A stretch of DNA of 26,932 bases from DATCZS01 sp036525795 (GTDB taxonomy: Bacteria > Actinomycetota > Acidimicrobiia > Spongiisociales > ZC4RG35). This document shows positions 17,721 through 24,916 of the stretch, piece by piece. The notes beneath the pieces were generated by a model. That model was not told the origin of the DNA and did not search any database. It saw only the letters and a program-made list of their open reading frames with translations. Location of the stretch: NCBI GenBank assembly GCA_036525795.1, contig DATCZS010000010.1:1-26932 (forward strand), in the 5' to 3' direction. The position numbers and the translations under genes are program-made. The stretch's first letter is position 1, and every line of letters starts with the position of its first letter.

Positions 17721-18153
17721 AGAGTGCTTCTTCCAGGGTGGTCCAGGCGAGGTTGGCGCACTTGATGCGCACCGGGTACTGGCGCACCCCCTGGAGGGCC
17801 TCGAGGTCGCCGAGGACTGCGCCGGGGCGATCTGCGTCGACCACCGATGCGTCCGATTCGATGTCCATCATCCCTTTGAAGCGGCGAATGAGGTCGGCGA
17901 CTTCGGCCCTTCTCTTGCCTTTGATGGCGGTACCCATCATCGAGGCGCTCGACTGGCTGATCGAGCAGCCCTGTCCCTGAACCCGCACACCCGAGACGCG
18001 GTCGCCCTCGAATTCGAGTTCCACGGTCACCTCGTCACCGCACAGCGGATTGACCCCTTCCGCGGTCGAGTCCACCCTGGTGAGGGGAGCCCGATTGCGG
18101 GGGTTGCGGTAGTGGTCGAGGATGACTTCGCGGTAGAGGTCTTCGAGTGCCAT
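17713..18153 (-). CDS. sufU: SufU, sulfurtransferase partner of SufS
   Basis: SufU is a zinc-dependent partner of the cysteine desulfurase: it accepts persulfide sulfur from SufS and passes it to SufBCD. The 146 residues show the IscU-like fold with metal ligands Cys38 (NPLCGDEV), Asp40, Cys63 (GQGCSISQSSASMM) and Cys132 (RIKCANLAW). The insertion of about 20 residues between the second and third Cys regions (GMMDIESDASVVDADRPGAV) is typical of SufU rather than IscU. The ATG at 18153 follows the sufS stop by 3 nt, so the two are co-transcribed. It is the last gene of the minus-strand sufC-sufS-sufU operon; no SufT gene follows. Confidence 0.95.
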   Translation of the reverse strand: MALEDLYREVILDHYRNPRNRAPLTRVDSTAEGVNPLCGDEVTVELEFEGDRVSGVRVQGQGCSISQSSASMMGTAIKGKRRAEVADLIRRFKGMMDIESDASVVDADRPGAVLGDLEALQGVRQYPVRIKCANLAWTTLEEALSA

Positions 18154-18156
18154 GGG

Positions 18157-19374
18157 TCAGAGTCCGAACAGCGATCTGGCGTCCTCGAGGCCGGCGATCA
18201 GGGCATCGACGTCCTCGTCGGTGTTGTACACGTAGAAGCTTGCCCTGGCGGTGGCAGGGATCGCCAATTGGCGCATCAGCGGCTTGGCGCAGTGGTGGCC
18301 GGCTCGCACGGACACGCCGCGCTGGTCGAGGATGGTGGCCAGGTCATGGGGGTGGGCATCGCCCAGGGTGAAGCTGATGACCCCTCCCCGGCCTTCCCCG
18401 GTGGGAGGCCCCCAGATCTCGAGGCCGGGTACCTCCGACATCAAAGTGAGGGCCCGATCGGTGAGTCTGCGGTCGTGGGCCGCCACGGCATCCATCCCGA
18501 GCTGCTCGAGATAGTCGATGGCGGCGGTCAGCCCGGCCGCCTCGATGATCGGCGGGGTGCCGGCCTCGAAGCGATATGGGACGGGCGCCCACGTGGAGGA
18601 GTGGAGGGTCACGTCGGAGATCATCTCGCCCCCGCCTTCCACCGGTTCCATCTCCTCGAGGCGCTCGGGCCGTCCCCACAGGAACCCGATTCCGGTGGGT
18701 CCGAGCATCTTGTGCGCCGACACCGCGACGAAGTCGGCCCCGAGTGCCGTGAGATCGACCGGGGTATGCGGAATCAGCTGGGCGCCGTCGACTACGACGA
18801 TCGCATCCACCGCGTGGGCGGCGTCGATGATGGTGTCGAGCGGAGGCATGGTTCCCAGGACGTTCGACATGCCGGTGACGGCCACGACCTTCACGGTCCG
18901 GTCGAGCTTGCGATGGAAGTCGTCGAGGTCGAGCTGGTAGTCGGCGTCGAAGCCGACGTGGGCGAGCCGGGCCCCGGTCCGCTTGGCCGCCATCTGCCAC
19001 GGGATCAGATTGGCGTGGTGTTCCATCGTGGTGAGGAGGACCGTGTCGCCGGGGGAGAGGTGTTCGCCCCCCCAGCCCTGGGCGACCATGTTGAGAGCGG
19101 TGGTCGCCCCTCGGCAGATCACGATCTCGGAGGGTGAGCCCGCCCCGACGAACCGGGCGATGCGCCGCCTCGTCTCCTCGAAGGCCTCGGTCGCCTCCAG
19201 CGACAGCGTGTAGGCGCCGCGATGCACGTTGGCGTAGTGGTTCGAGGCGATGTCCTCCATCGCCTCGAGCACCGACCGGGGCTTCTGACTCGAGGCGGCC
19301 GAGTCCAGAAAGTGGCGCGCTTCGGCCCGTTCGAAGATCGGGAAGTCGGCGCGGAGTCGGCTGCCGATGTCCAT
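18157..19374 (-). CDS. sufS: Cysteine desulfurase SufS
   Basis: SufS is a pyridoxal-phosphate enzyme that removes sulfur from cysteine as an enzyme-bound persulfide for Fe-S cluster building. It has 405 residues, the usual group II length. Key residues are His119/His120 (TTMEHHANLIPW), Asp196 (VVVDGAQLIPH), the cofactor lysine Lys222 (SAHKMLGPTGIG) and the catalytic Cys362 in RAGHHCAKPL on the short loop typical of SufS. It lies 9 bp after the second sufC and 3 bp before sufU, consistent with one operon read from the promoter near 20141-20167. The Shine-Dalgarno sequence is weak, so translation may be coupled to sufC. Confidence 0.96.
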   Translation of the reverse strand: MDIGSRLRADFPIFERAEARHFLDSAASSQKPRSVLEAMEDIASNHYANVHRGAYTLSLEATEAFEETRRRIARFVGAGSPSEIVICRGATTALNMVAQGWGGEHLSPGDTVLLTTMEHHANLIPWQMAAKRTGARLAHVGFDADYQLDLDDFHRKLDRTVKVVAVTGMSNVLGTMPPLDTIIDAAHAVDAIVVVDGAQLIPHTPVDLTALGADFVAVSAHKMLGPTGIGFLWGRPERLEEMEPVEGGGEMISDVTLHSSTWAPVPYRFEAGTPPIIEAAGLTAAIDYLEQLGMDAVAAHDRRLTDRALTLMSEVPGLEIWGPPTGEGRGGVISFTLGDAHPHDLATILDQRGVSVRAGHHCAKPLMRQLAIPATARASFYVYNTDEDVDALIAGLEDARSLFGL

Positions 19375-19383
19375 CGAGGCCGC

Positions 19384-20136
19384 TCAGACCATCTGTCGGA
19401 AGGCGTCGTACCCGTCGCGTTCCAGCTGGGCGGCGAGTTCCGACCCACCGGAACGAAGCACCCGGCCGTCCATGAAGACGTGGACGTGGTGCGGTGTGAC
19501 GTAGTCGAGCAGCCGCTGGTAGTGGGTGATGATGAGAAAGCCCCGATCCTCCGACGCCAACCGGTTGACTCCTTCGGCCACGGTGCGGAGGGCGTCGATG
19601 TCGAGGCCGGAGTCGGTCTCGTCCATGATGGCCAGGGTCGGCTCCAGCACGGCCATTTGAAGCACCTCGTTGCGCTTGCGCTCACCGCCGGAGAACCCTT
19701 CGTTGAGGTAGCGGTCGGCGAACTCGGCCTCCATGCCGAGGGCGGCCATCACCTCCATCACCTTCAACCGCAGTTCGAGGACCGTGTAGTCGATGCCGGA
19801 CTTGTTCGAGAGCGCCTGGCGGAGGAACTGGATCACCGACACGCCGGGGATCTCCTCGGGGTACTGGAAGGCGAGGAACATGCCCGCCGTGGCACGGTCG
19901 TTGGGGCTGGCATCGGTCATGTCCACGCCGTCGAAGAGGATCTCGCCGGCGGTGACCTGGTAGTCGGGATGACCCATCAGCACGCTGGCCAGGGTCGACT
20001 TGCCGCTGCCGTTGGGGCCCATCAGGGCGTGGATTTCGCCCCGGTCGACCGTGAGGTCGACGCCCCGCAGGATCTCGACGTCGTCGGCCGAGGCGTGCAG
20101 GTTTCGGATCTCGAGGAGGGGTGCGTCGCTCACCAT
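19384..20136 (-). CDS. sufC: SufC-family ABC ATPase, second copy
   Basis: This copy has 250 residues and is the canonical form: Walker A GPNGSGKST (40-48), Q-loop Gln91 in FLAFQYPEEIPGVSVIQFLRQAL, signature FSGGERKRNEVLQM (148-161), Walker B LAIMDETDSGLDIDAL and switch His205. It should supply ATP hydrolysis to the SufB/SufD scaffold. The ATG at 20136 was chosen because homology begins there and because the operator (20152-20167) and a TAGGGT -10 (20146-20141) lie just upstream; the open frame extends to 20205 but would run through the promoter. GTG 20133 is an alternative. Transcription would begin almost at the start codon, so the mRNA may be leaderless. It heads sufC-sufS-sufU. Confidence 0.94.
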   Translation of the reverse strand: MVSDAPLLEIRNLHASADDVEILRGVDLTVDRGEIHALMGPNGSGKSTLASVLMGHPDYQVTAGEILFDGVDMTDASPNDRATAGMFLAFQYPEEIPGVSVIQFLRQALSNKSGIDYTVLELRLKVMEVMAALGMEAEFADRYLNEGFSGGERKRNEVLQMAVLEPTLAIMDETDSGLDIDALRTVAEGVNRLASEDRGFLIITHYQRLLDYVTPHHVHVFMDGRVLRSGGSELAAQLERDGYDAFRQMV

Positions 20137-20140
20137 CGAA

Positions 20141-20146
20141 ACCCTA
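20141..20146 (-). promoter_or_regulatory. -10 box of the sufC-sufS-sufU operon
   Basis: TAGGGT on the minus strand lies 6 bp beyond the operator and 4 nt before the ATG at 20136 (7 nt before GTG 20133). The spacing resembles the sufD promoter and implies a leaderless or nearly leaderless transcript. Confidence 0.5.
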
Positions 20147-20151
20147 GTTTG

Positions 20152-20167
20152 CACTACGGCCATAGTG
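20152..20167. promoter_or_regulatory. Palindromic operator of the suf genes, site 3 (sufC-sufS-sufU)
   Basis: CACTACGGCCATAGTG on the plus strand (CACTATGGCCGTAGTG in the gene direction) has the same arms and spacer as the sufB and sufD sites. Relative to the predicted start it covers about -31 to -16, nearly the same as at sufD (-32 to -17). Confidence 0.78.
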
Positions 20168-20209
20168 GAATTCCAGGCCATCCGGCCCGGAAACTCCACC
20201 GCCATCAGC

Positions 20210-20250
20210 GACGTGTGACGTGTGACGTGAGACGTGAGACGTGAGACGTG
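20210..20250. repeat. Heptamer tandem array, unit GACGTGA/GACGTGT
   Basis: Nearly six head-to-tail copies: two GACGTGT, three GACGTGA, then GACGTG. It lies between the end of the lipoprotein gene (20254) and the sufC promoter, so it would be transcribed as 3' leader/trailer sequence from the minus strand. A second array with a different heptamer is at 26823-26906. Confidence 0.9.
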
Positions 20251-20253
20251 CCC

Positions 20254-21417
20254 TCAGGCCCTCTCTTCCACCAGTGCGATCGTCGCCGACTGGTCCATCT
20301 CCATCTCCATCTCGAATCCCACCAGTTCGCCTGTGGTCTCGTCCGGGGCCCGGAAGACCATCTGCAGGGCCACGGTCGACTGCACTTCGGACCGGCGGAC
20401 GATGCCCGACTCGGGATCGAACCACGTGGTGGCGGTGGAGGTGGAGGGTGCGATGGAGATCCTGAACTCGAGCTGATCCATCATCTCCTGCATCTCCGGA
20501 GGAAGCTGGCCGCTCTCCTCCCCGCCCAGCCCGGCGAAGCCCTCGAACAGCGCCCGGAAAAAGTCGCTGAAGTCGATGTCGACGGCGTCGGATTCGGTCA
20601 CGCTTTCGATCACCAGCGTGGTGGCGGATCCGATGCTCTGGGCGTCGATCACGGTATGGGTGGTGGTCGCGCTGATCGTCTCGCCGTTGGGACCTTCCTC
20701 CGACGTCGTCTCGGTCCACGTGTCTCCCACCGTCAGCTCCCGGTCGGTGGGGAAGACGGGGCCGATCGGCCGCCCGAGTTGGTCTGTGGCCAGGCCGCCG
20801 AGCGCTCCGAAGGAGTCGCCGAAGAAGTCGAGTTCTCCTCCCGCGCCCGAGATGATGTTCCCTGCCGCGTCGATGATCACCGAGGTCTCGATGGGTTCGA
20901 CCGAGGCGATCTCAGAGGCGATGTCTCCTTCGCCGAGTTCGTCGATCGCCTCGCCGTTCACCGTGCCCGAGACGTCGAGGTCTTCGAAGTCGGCGGTGAT
21001 CACCACCTCGTATGTGCCCTCGGACGGGCCGGGGTACACCTCGTAGGTCATGACCGTCGCCGCGCTGACGGCCATGTCGGCGTCGATCGGGAGCTCGTCC
21101 TCGCCCAGCGCTTCGGCGTCGCCATCCGCACGCATGCGGATGGACTGGTCGAGGTCGAGGGCGTATGACAGGGTCGAGTCGGGCTGGAACCGGTAGCTGA
21201 GGAGGCCGGCCACCGGTGCCTCGACCGAACCGGTGGGAACCGAAGGGGCGGCGGCACTGCGGTCATCCGCCGTCGTCGTGGTGGTCGGCTCGGACACGGT
21301 GGTCGTGGTCGTCGTCGACGCGGGCTCGGCGACGGTCGTCTCGGTCGTCTCGCCTCCCTGACATGCGGCGAGGACGAGGGCGTACGCCGCGAGTGCGACT
21401 GCGGTGCGATGTCTCAT
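20254..21417 (-). CDS. Large secreted lipoprotein, function unknown
   Basis: The protein has 387 residues with a lipoprotein signal (LALVLAACQGG-like lipobox, Cys19), a Thr-rich linker (about 22-50, runs of TTTTTT) and a large beta-rich extracellular domain. The domain opens with LSYRFQPDSTLSYALDLDQSIRM and later has LTVGDTWTETTSEEGPNGETISATTTHTV and TTWFDPESGIVRRSEVQSTVALQMVF, a layout like the DUF6263-type lipoproteins; that match is from memory and tentative. No catalytic motif is visible. The ATG at 21417 is preceded by GGAG at 9 nt and by TACCCT (minus strand 21451-21446). It is divergent from the YbaK-like gene and lies upstream of the suf operon on the same strand, separated by a heptamer array. 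Confidence 0.8.
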   Translation of the reverse strand: MRHRTAVALAAYALVLAACQGGETTETTVAEPASTTTTTTVSEPTTTTTADDRSAAAPSVPTGSVEAPVAGLLSYRFQPDSTLSYALDLDQSIRMRADGDAEALGEDELPIDADMAVSAATVMTYEVYPGPSEGTYEVVITADFEDLDVSGTVNGEAIDELGEGDIASEIASVEPIETSVIIDAAGNIISGAGGELDFFGDSFGALGGLATDQLGRPIGPVFPTDRELTVGDTWTETTSEEGPNGETISATTTHTVIDAQSIGSATTLVIESVTESDAVDIDFSDFFRALFEGFAGLGGEESGQLPPEMQEMMDQLEFRISIAPSTSTATTWFDPESGIVRRSEVQSTVALQMVFRAPDETTGELVGFEMEMEMDQSATIALVEERA

Positions 21418-21474
21418 CTAGGTGCTCTCCTTCGGCTTACCTTCGAGGGTATCGGTCGCGGCCGCCTACGTCGT

Positions 21475-21480
21475 TAGCCT
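21475..21480 (+). promoter_or_regulatory. -10 box of the YbaK-like gene
   Basis: TAGCCT fits TANNNT and predicts transcription from about 21487, one base before the ATG at 21488. The mRNA is therefore probably leaderless. Confidence 0.4.
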
Positions 21481-21487
21481 TTCCCCG

Positions 21488-21973
21488 ATGGCGAGCGGCT
21501 CTGATCGACTGCGGGACGCGGCCCGGGCGCTGGACCTGGACGTCGACGTCGTCACGCTGTCCGATGGCACCCGTACCGCCGAGGATGCCGCCGGCGCCAT
21601 CGGGTGCGACGTCGCAGCCATCGTCAAGTCGCTGGTGTTCACGGTGGACGGCGAGCCGGTGGTCGCCCTCATTCCCGGGGATCGCAGGCTCGACACCGCG
21701 CTCCTCGGCGCGCTCGCAGGAGGCGACGATGTGGCGCGGGCCCCGCTCGATCTGGTTCGGTCGGCAACCGGCTACGTGGCCGGAGGCACCCCGCCGTTCG
21801 GGCACGCCCGCCCCCTGCGGGTGTTCGCCGACGTGGCGCTGCGGCGCCACGACCCGGTGTGGGCGGGAGGGGGCACCCCGCATGCGGTGTTCGCCATCGG
21901 CCTCGACGACCTCGATCGGGTCGCCGGGCCCGTGTGGGGACCGCTCAGCCGGCCATCCGGTTCGCCGACCTGA
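21488..21973 (+). CDS. YbaK/EbsC-family aminoacyl-tRNA deacylase
   Basis: From the ATG at 21488 the protein has 161 residues, the normal size of a free-standing YbaK/ProX-type editing domain that hydrolyses mischarged aminoacyl-tRNA such as Cys- or Ala-tRNA(Pro). Family marks are the early TAEDAAGAIGCDVAAIVKSLVF block with its conserved Lys, VALIPGDRRLD, ATGYVAGGTPPFGH and the C-terminal GGGTPHAVFAI. Substrate specificity cannot be assigned from sequence. The frame is open to 21422, but -10 placement and lack of homology favour 21488. Its last 29 bp overlap the convergent oxidoreductase gene tail to tail. Confidence 0.87.
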   Translation: MASGSDRLRDAARALDLDVDVVTLSDGTRTAEDAAGAIGCDVAAIVKSLVFTVDGEPVVALIPGDRRLDTALLGALAGGDDVARAPLDLVRSATGYVAGGTPPFGHARPLRVFADVALRRHDPVWAGGGTPHAVFAIGLDDLDRVAGPVWGPLSRPSGSPT

Positions 21974-22886
21974 CGGCTTCCCACACCGCCGGGAGCTTGC
22001 TCCTGTCGGCCAGTTCGAGCCACTGCAGGTACCAGCGTTGCACCCCGGCGGATTCCAGCGCGGCGAGAGTCTCGGCCAGCCGGTCGGGCGGTCCGAGCGG
22101 GATCCCCGCCTCGGTCCACCGGCGCTCCAGGTCGGCCGGTTCGGCGTCGCGTCTGGCGGCCGCTGCCTCCAGGTTCTCCCGGTACTCGGCCTCGTCGCGG
22201 CCGGTGAGGGTCGGGCCCATCACGGTGACTTCGACCGCCTGCGGGTCGCGACCTGCCTGCTCGGCCGCCTCCCGCATCACCCGGACGCGAGGGGTGATCT
22301 GCTCGGGAGGGCTGACGAAAAGGTTGTACTCGTCAGCCGCCTCCCCGGCGAGGGTCGGAGTGCGCCGCTTCCCCGAGCCGCCGATCACGATGCGGGTGTC
22401 GACCGGGCGGGGGAGCACCTGGGCGTCGAGGCGGTAGTGGCGGCCCGAAAAAACGGCGTCGTCCGCCGAGAACGCCGCCCGCAGGTAGAGAGCCGCCTCC
22501 TCCATCCGCTCGAACCGCTCGGACTGGCCGGGGAAGTCCATCCCGTACGCCTCGTGTTCCAGCTCCATCCATCCGGTCCCCACTCCCAGGTCGAGGCGTC
22601 CGCCCGCCATCTGATCGATGGTTGCGGCGGTCTTGGCGATCACCGCCGGGTGGCGGAAGGTGATGGGGGAGACGAGGACGCACAGGCGGATCGTCGAGGT
22701 CTCCCGGGCCAGTCCGGCCAGTGTGGCGAAGGCGTCGGTGGCGTGGGGCCGGGGCTCTCTCGAGGAGTAGTAGTGGTCGGACCGGGCGAAGCTCACCATG
22801 CCCTCGGCTTCGGCCCACCGGGCCGCAGCCAGCAGGTCGTCGTACGTGCCCCCGATCTGGGGCTCGGTCATCAGTGAGAAGCGCAA
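21945..22886 (-). CDS. LLM-class (luciferase-like) oxidoreductase, probably F420-dependent
   Basis: The protein has 313 residues with the luciferase-like monooxygenase TIM barrel: RFSLMTEPQIGGTYDDLLAAARWAEAEGMVSFARSDHYY at the N-terminus, LVSPITFRHPAVIAKTAATIDQMAGGRLDLGVGTGWMELEHEAYG, and IVIGGSGKRRTPTLAGEAADEYNLF. The GVGTGW block and overall form resemble actinobacterial F420-dependent enzymes, but FMN use is not excluded and the substrate is unknown. The start chosen is TTG 22886, with GGAGG only 4 nt upstream; the next in-frame ATG would shorten the first strand. A TAGGGT box (minus strand 22918-22913) predicts a short leader of about 20 nt. The frame stays open to 23288, but that part overlaps the amidase gene. 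Confidence 0.88.
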   Translation of the reverse strand: MRFSLMTEPQIGGTYDDLLAAARWAEAEGMVSFARSDHYYSSREPRPHATDAFATLAGLARETSTIRLCVLVSPITFRHPAVIAKTAATIDQMAGGRLDLGVGTGWMELEHEAYGMDFPGQSERFERMEEAALYLRAAFSADDAVFSGRHYRLDAQVLPRPVDTRIVIGGSGKRRTPTLAGEAADEYNLFVSPPEQITPRVRVMREAAEQAGRDPQAVEVTVMGPTLTGRDEAEYRENLEAAAARRDAEPADLERRWTEAGIPLGPPDRLAETLAALESAGVQRWYLQWLELADRSKLPAVWEAVRSANRMAG

Positions 22887-22912
22887 GGGTCCTCCGGGTC
22901 GGTGACGGAGCC

Positions 22913-22918
22913 ACCCTA
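22913..22918 (-). promoter_or_regulatory. -10 box of the LLM oxidoreductase gene
   Basis: TAGGGT on the minus strand predicts transcription from about 22906, leaving 20 nt that contain GGAGG before the TTG start. Confidence 0.4.
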
Positions 22919-22929
22919 GATCCCGCCGA

Positions 22930-22935
22930 TAGGCT
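22930..22935 (+). promoter_or_regulatory. -10 box of a leaderless amidase gene
   Basis: TAGGCT fits TANNNT and places the transcription start at 22942, the A of the amidase ATG. It lies back to back with the oxidoreductase -10 only 12 bp away. Confidence 0.45.
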
Positions 22936-22941
22936 CTCGTC

Positions 22942-23742
22942 ATGGACCTGAGCCGGCGACGTCTGCTGTCCGGCCTGGTGGCGATCACCGCCGCCGCGGC
23001 CGGCACCCGCTGGGCATTCACGTCGCGACCCGGGCCGATCGGGTCCGCCTCGGTTCCTGCAGGGAGTCCGACCACGGCGGCGCAGGATCCTCCATCGACG
23101 ATCGCCGCGCCCGCGGTTCCGACCACGACCGCGGTTCCGACGACGACGTCGACCGAGCCTGCACCTGCTGTCGAGATCGAGGTGATCGGCCGGGAGGGCT
23201 GGGGAGCGGAGCCGGTGCGGGGATCGTACGTCGAGCATCGGCCGGCCCGGATCACCGTCCACCACACCCAGGCGGTGCTCGGCGACAACCGGGAGGCACC
23301 GGCCCGATTCCGTCAGCATCAGCGGCTCCACCAGTCCGACCGGGGGTGGCCCGACCTGGCGTATCACCTCATGATCGACCGGGATGGCAACGTCTACCAG
23401 GGGCGGCCGCTGGACGTGCGGGGTGACACCGCCACCACCTACGACCCCACCGGCCACCTGCTGCCGTGCCTGGAGGGCGACTTCAACCTCCAGGACCCCA
23501 CCGACGTCCAGATCGATGCGCTGGTGACGGTGGTCGCCTGGATGATGTCGACCTACCGGATCGGCTCCGACCTCGTGGCCGGACACCGCGACTTCGCCGA
23601 CACCAGCTGCCCGGGTGATCGGCTCTACCCGAGGCTCGACGAGATCCGGTTGCGGGCGTTCGAGCGAAGCGCCGAGCGGATCGAACTGTCGGTGATCGAG
23701 GGGGCCGAGGCGATCGCCCGGGTGGCGGACATCACCGGCTGA
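22942..23742 (+). CDS. Exported N-acetylmuramoyl-L-alanine amidase (amidase_2/PGRP type)
   Basis: This zinc amidase cleaves the bond between N-acetylmuramic acid and the stem peptide of peptidoglycan. It has 266 residues: a twin-arginine-like signal (SRRRLL at 4-9, then a hydrophobic stretch to about 20), a Thr/Pro-rich linker (about 40-75), and an amidase_2/PGRP domain (about 80-235). Zinc and catalytic residues visible are His107/His108 (ITVHHTQ), His215 (VAGHRDF) and Cys223 (TSCPGD), plus WPDLAYHLMIDRDGNVYQGRP, the hallmark block. An intact active site indicates an enzyme rather than only a recognition protein. The role could be wall turnover or attack on competitors. The TAGGCT box before the ATG predicts a leaderless mRNA. 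Confidence 0.92.
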   Translation: MDLSRRRLLSGLVAITAAAAGTRWAFTSRPGPIGSASVPAGSPTTAAQDPPSTIAAPAVPTTTAVPTTTSTEPAPAVEIEVIGREGWGAEPVRGSYVEHRPARITVHHTQAVLGDNREAPARFRQHQRLHQSDRGWPDLAYHLMIDRDGNVYQGRPLDVRGDTATTYDPTGHLLPCLEGDFNLQDPTDVQIDALVTVVAWMMSTYRIGSDLVAGHRDFADTSCPGDRLYPRLDEIRLRAFERSAERIELSVIEGAEAIARVADITG

Positions 23743-23748
23743 GCGGGG

Positions 23749-24357
23749 TCACCATCCGCGGGCCCGCCAGGCTCCCACGCTCGGCCGCTCCTTGCCGATG
23801 GTGGTCGATGCGCCGTGACCGGGGAGCACCACCGTCGGGTCGGGAAGGGTGAACAGGCGCTGTTCGAGCGAGTCCATGACCTGTCCGAAGCTCGAGTACT
23901 CCCAGCGGGTGGCGCCCGGGCCGCCGGGGAACAGGGTGTCGCCCGAGAAGAGCAGCGGCTCCATCACGAACGACACCGACCCGGGGGTGTGGCCGGGGGT
24001 GTGGCGGGCGTGGATCAGGAGTTCGCCCACGGCGAACTCCTGGCGGTCGACGATGACCTCGTCCGGAGCGCGGCCGGCGATCTCGATGTCTGCCGGATGC
24101 AGGTACCAGGGGACGTCGAGGGCGGCGATCACCTCGTCGAGCACCTGGAGGTGGTCCCAGTGCCCGTGGGTGGTGAGGATCGCCTCCACGTCGAATCCGG
24201 CGCAGGCCGAGAGGATGCGATCGGTCTCGGCGGCGGCGTCGATGATCACCGCCCGGTTGGTCCGCCGGCAGCAGACGACGAAGGCGTTGTTGTCGTAGTC
24301 GCCGACCGCGAGTCCGGTCACCCGGACCCGGTCGTCTTCGTGGATCCAGTCGCTCAC
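23749..24357 (-). CDS. Metallo-beta-lactamase-fold hydrolase (glyoxalase II-like)
   Basis: The protein has 202 residues from the GTG at 24357, which overlaps the TetR stop codon by 4 nt (GTGA), so the two are translated together. It carries the dinuclear metal motif THGHWDH (His64, His66, Asp68, His69), HTPGHTPGSV (His119/His123), SGDTLF (Asp140) and LPGHG near the C-terminus. Together these match the hydroxyacylglutathione-hydrolase-like branch, whose members split thioesters or related bonds; the real substrate is unknown. The open frame extends much further upstream, but that part lies antisense-frame over the TetR gene and has no homology. Co-transcription with a regulator facing an acyl-CoA dehydrogenase hints at acyl-thioester metabolism. 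Confidence 0.9.
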   Translation of the reverse strand: MSDWIHEDDRVRVTGLAVGDYDNNAFVVCCRRTNRAVIIDAAAETDRILSACAGFDVEAILTTHGHWDHLQVLDEVIAALDVPWYLHPADIEIAGRAPDEVIVDRQEFAVGELLIHARHTPGHTPGSVSFVMEPLLFSGDTLFPGGPGATRWEYSSFGQVMDSLEQRLFTLPDPTVVLPGHGASTTIGKERPSVGAWRARGW

Positions 24358-24908
24358 GCCGGCTCCATGCCGAGCAGCCTGCGCCCGTGGCCGGCGAAGT
24401 CGAACGCCGGGTCGAGCATGTGCTGAAGGGTGTAGCCGTTGAGGGCCGCCAGCATCGCCTCCATCAGGTCGCGGGCGGCCGTGCCGCCCAGGTCGGGCCG
24501 ATCCCGCCGCAGGGCGGCGGCGAAGCGGTCGAGGCGGGCCTGATGGTGGCGCAGGACCCGGGCGCGGATGACGTCGTCCGTCACGGCGCCAGACACCGCG
24601 ACGCTCACGTACACCCTGGCCAGGACCGGCTCTTCTGTGACGAAACGGATGTAGGCCTCGACCAGATCCGAGACCGTGTCGGTCTCGGTGTGGCCGGGGT
24701 GGGGGTCGACCGCCTGGATCGCCTCGCGGACCACGCTGAGCACCACCTCTTCCTTCGATTCGAAGAGGTTGTAGAAGCTGCCGGCGCGAACGTTGGCCGC
24801 CTCGCAGATCGCCTTGACGGTGGTGCCTTCGAGGCCGGCGTCGGCGAGGAGGGTGCGGGTGGCCGCCATGATGCGTTCGGCGGTCTCGACTCCGGCTCGG
24901 TTGCGCAT
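24354..24908 (-). CDS. TetR-family transcriptional regulator
   Basis: The protein has 184 residues. The N-terminal helix-turn-helix (about 10-56; RIMAATRTLLADAGLEGTTVKAICEAANVRAGSFYNLFESKEEVV) is a standard TetR DNA-binding domain, and the remaining helical region is the ligand and dimer domain. Divergence from the acyl-CoA dehydrogenase across 106 bp containing an AT-rich imperfect palindrome suggests it represses that gene and itself, in the manner of fatty-acid-responsive TetR proteins; the ligand is an inference, possibly an acyl-CoA. The ATG at 24908 lies about 2 nt after the predicted transcription start, so it may be leaderless. The following hydrolase gene overlaps by 4 nt. Confidence 0.92.
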   Translation of the reverse strand: MRNRAGVETAERIMAATRTLLADAGLEGTTVKAICEAANVRAGSFYNLFESKEEVVLSVVREAIQAVDPHPGHTETDTVSDLVEAYIRFVTEEPVLARVYVSVAVSGAVTDDVIRARVLRHHQARLDRFAAALRRDRPDLGGTAARDLMEAMLAALNGYTLQHMLDPAFDFAGHGRRLLGMEPA

Positions 24909-24916
24909 GGCGGCGA

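Noticed and set aside
17629..19137. Plus-strand open frame of about 500 codons over sufU and sufS.
   Set aside because: Antisense shadow of two well-identified genes; no homology or start signals.
20137..20205. Longer SufC start with 23 extra residues.
   Set aside because: The extension would translate through the operator and -10 box, and SufC homology begins at 20136.
20210..20250. CRISPR array.
   Set aside because: The 7-bp units are contiguous with no spacers; the same applies to 26823-26906.
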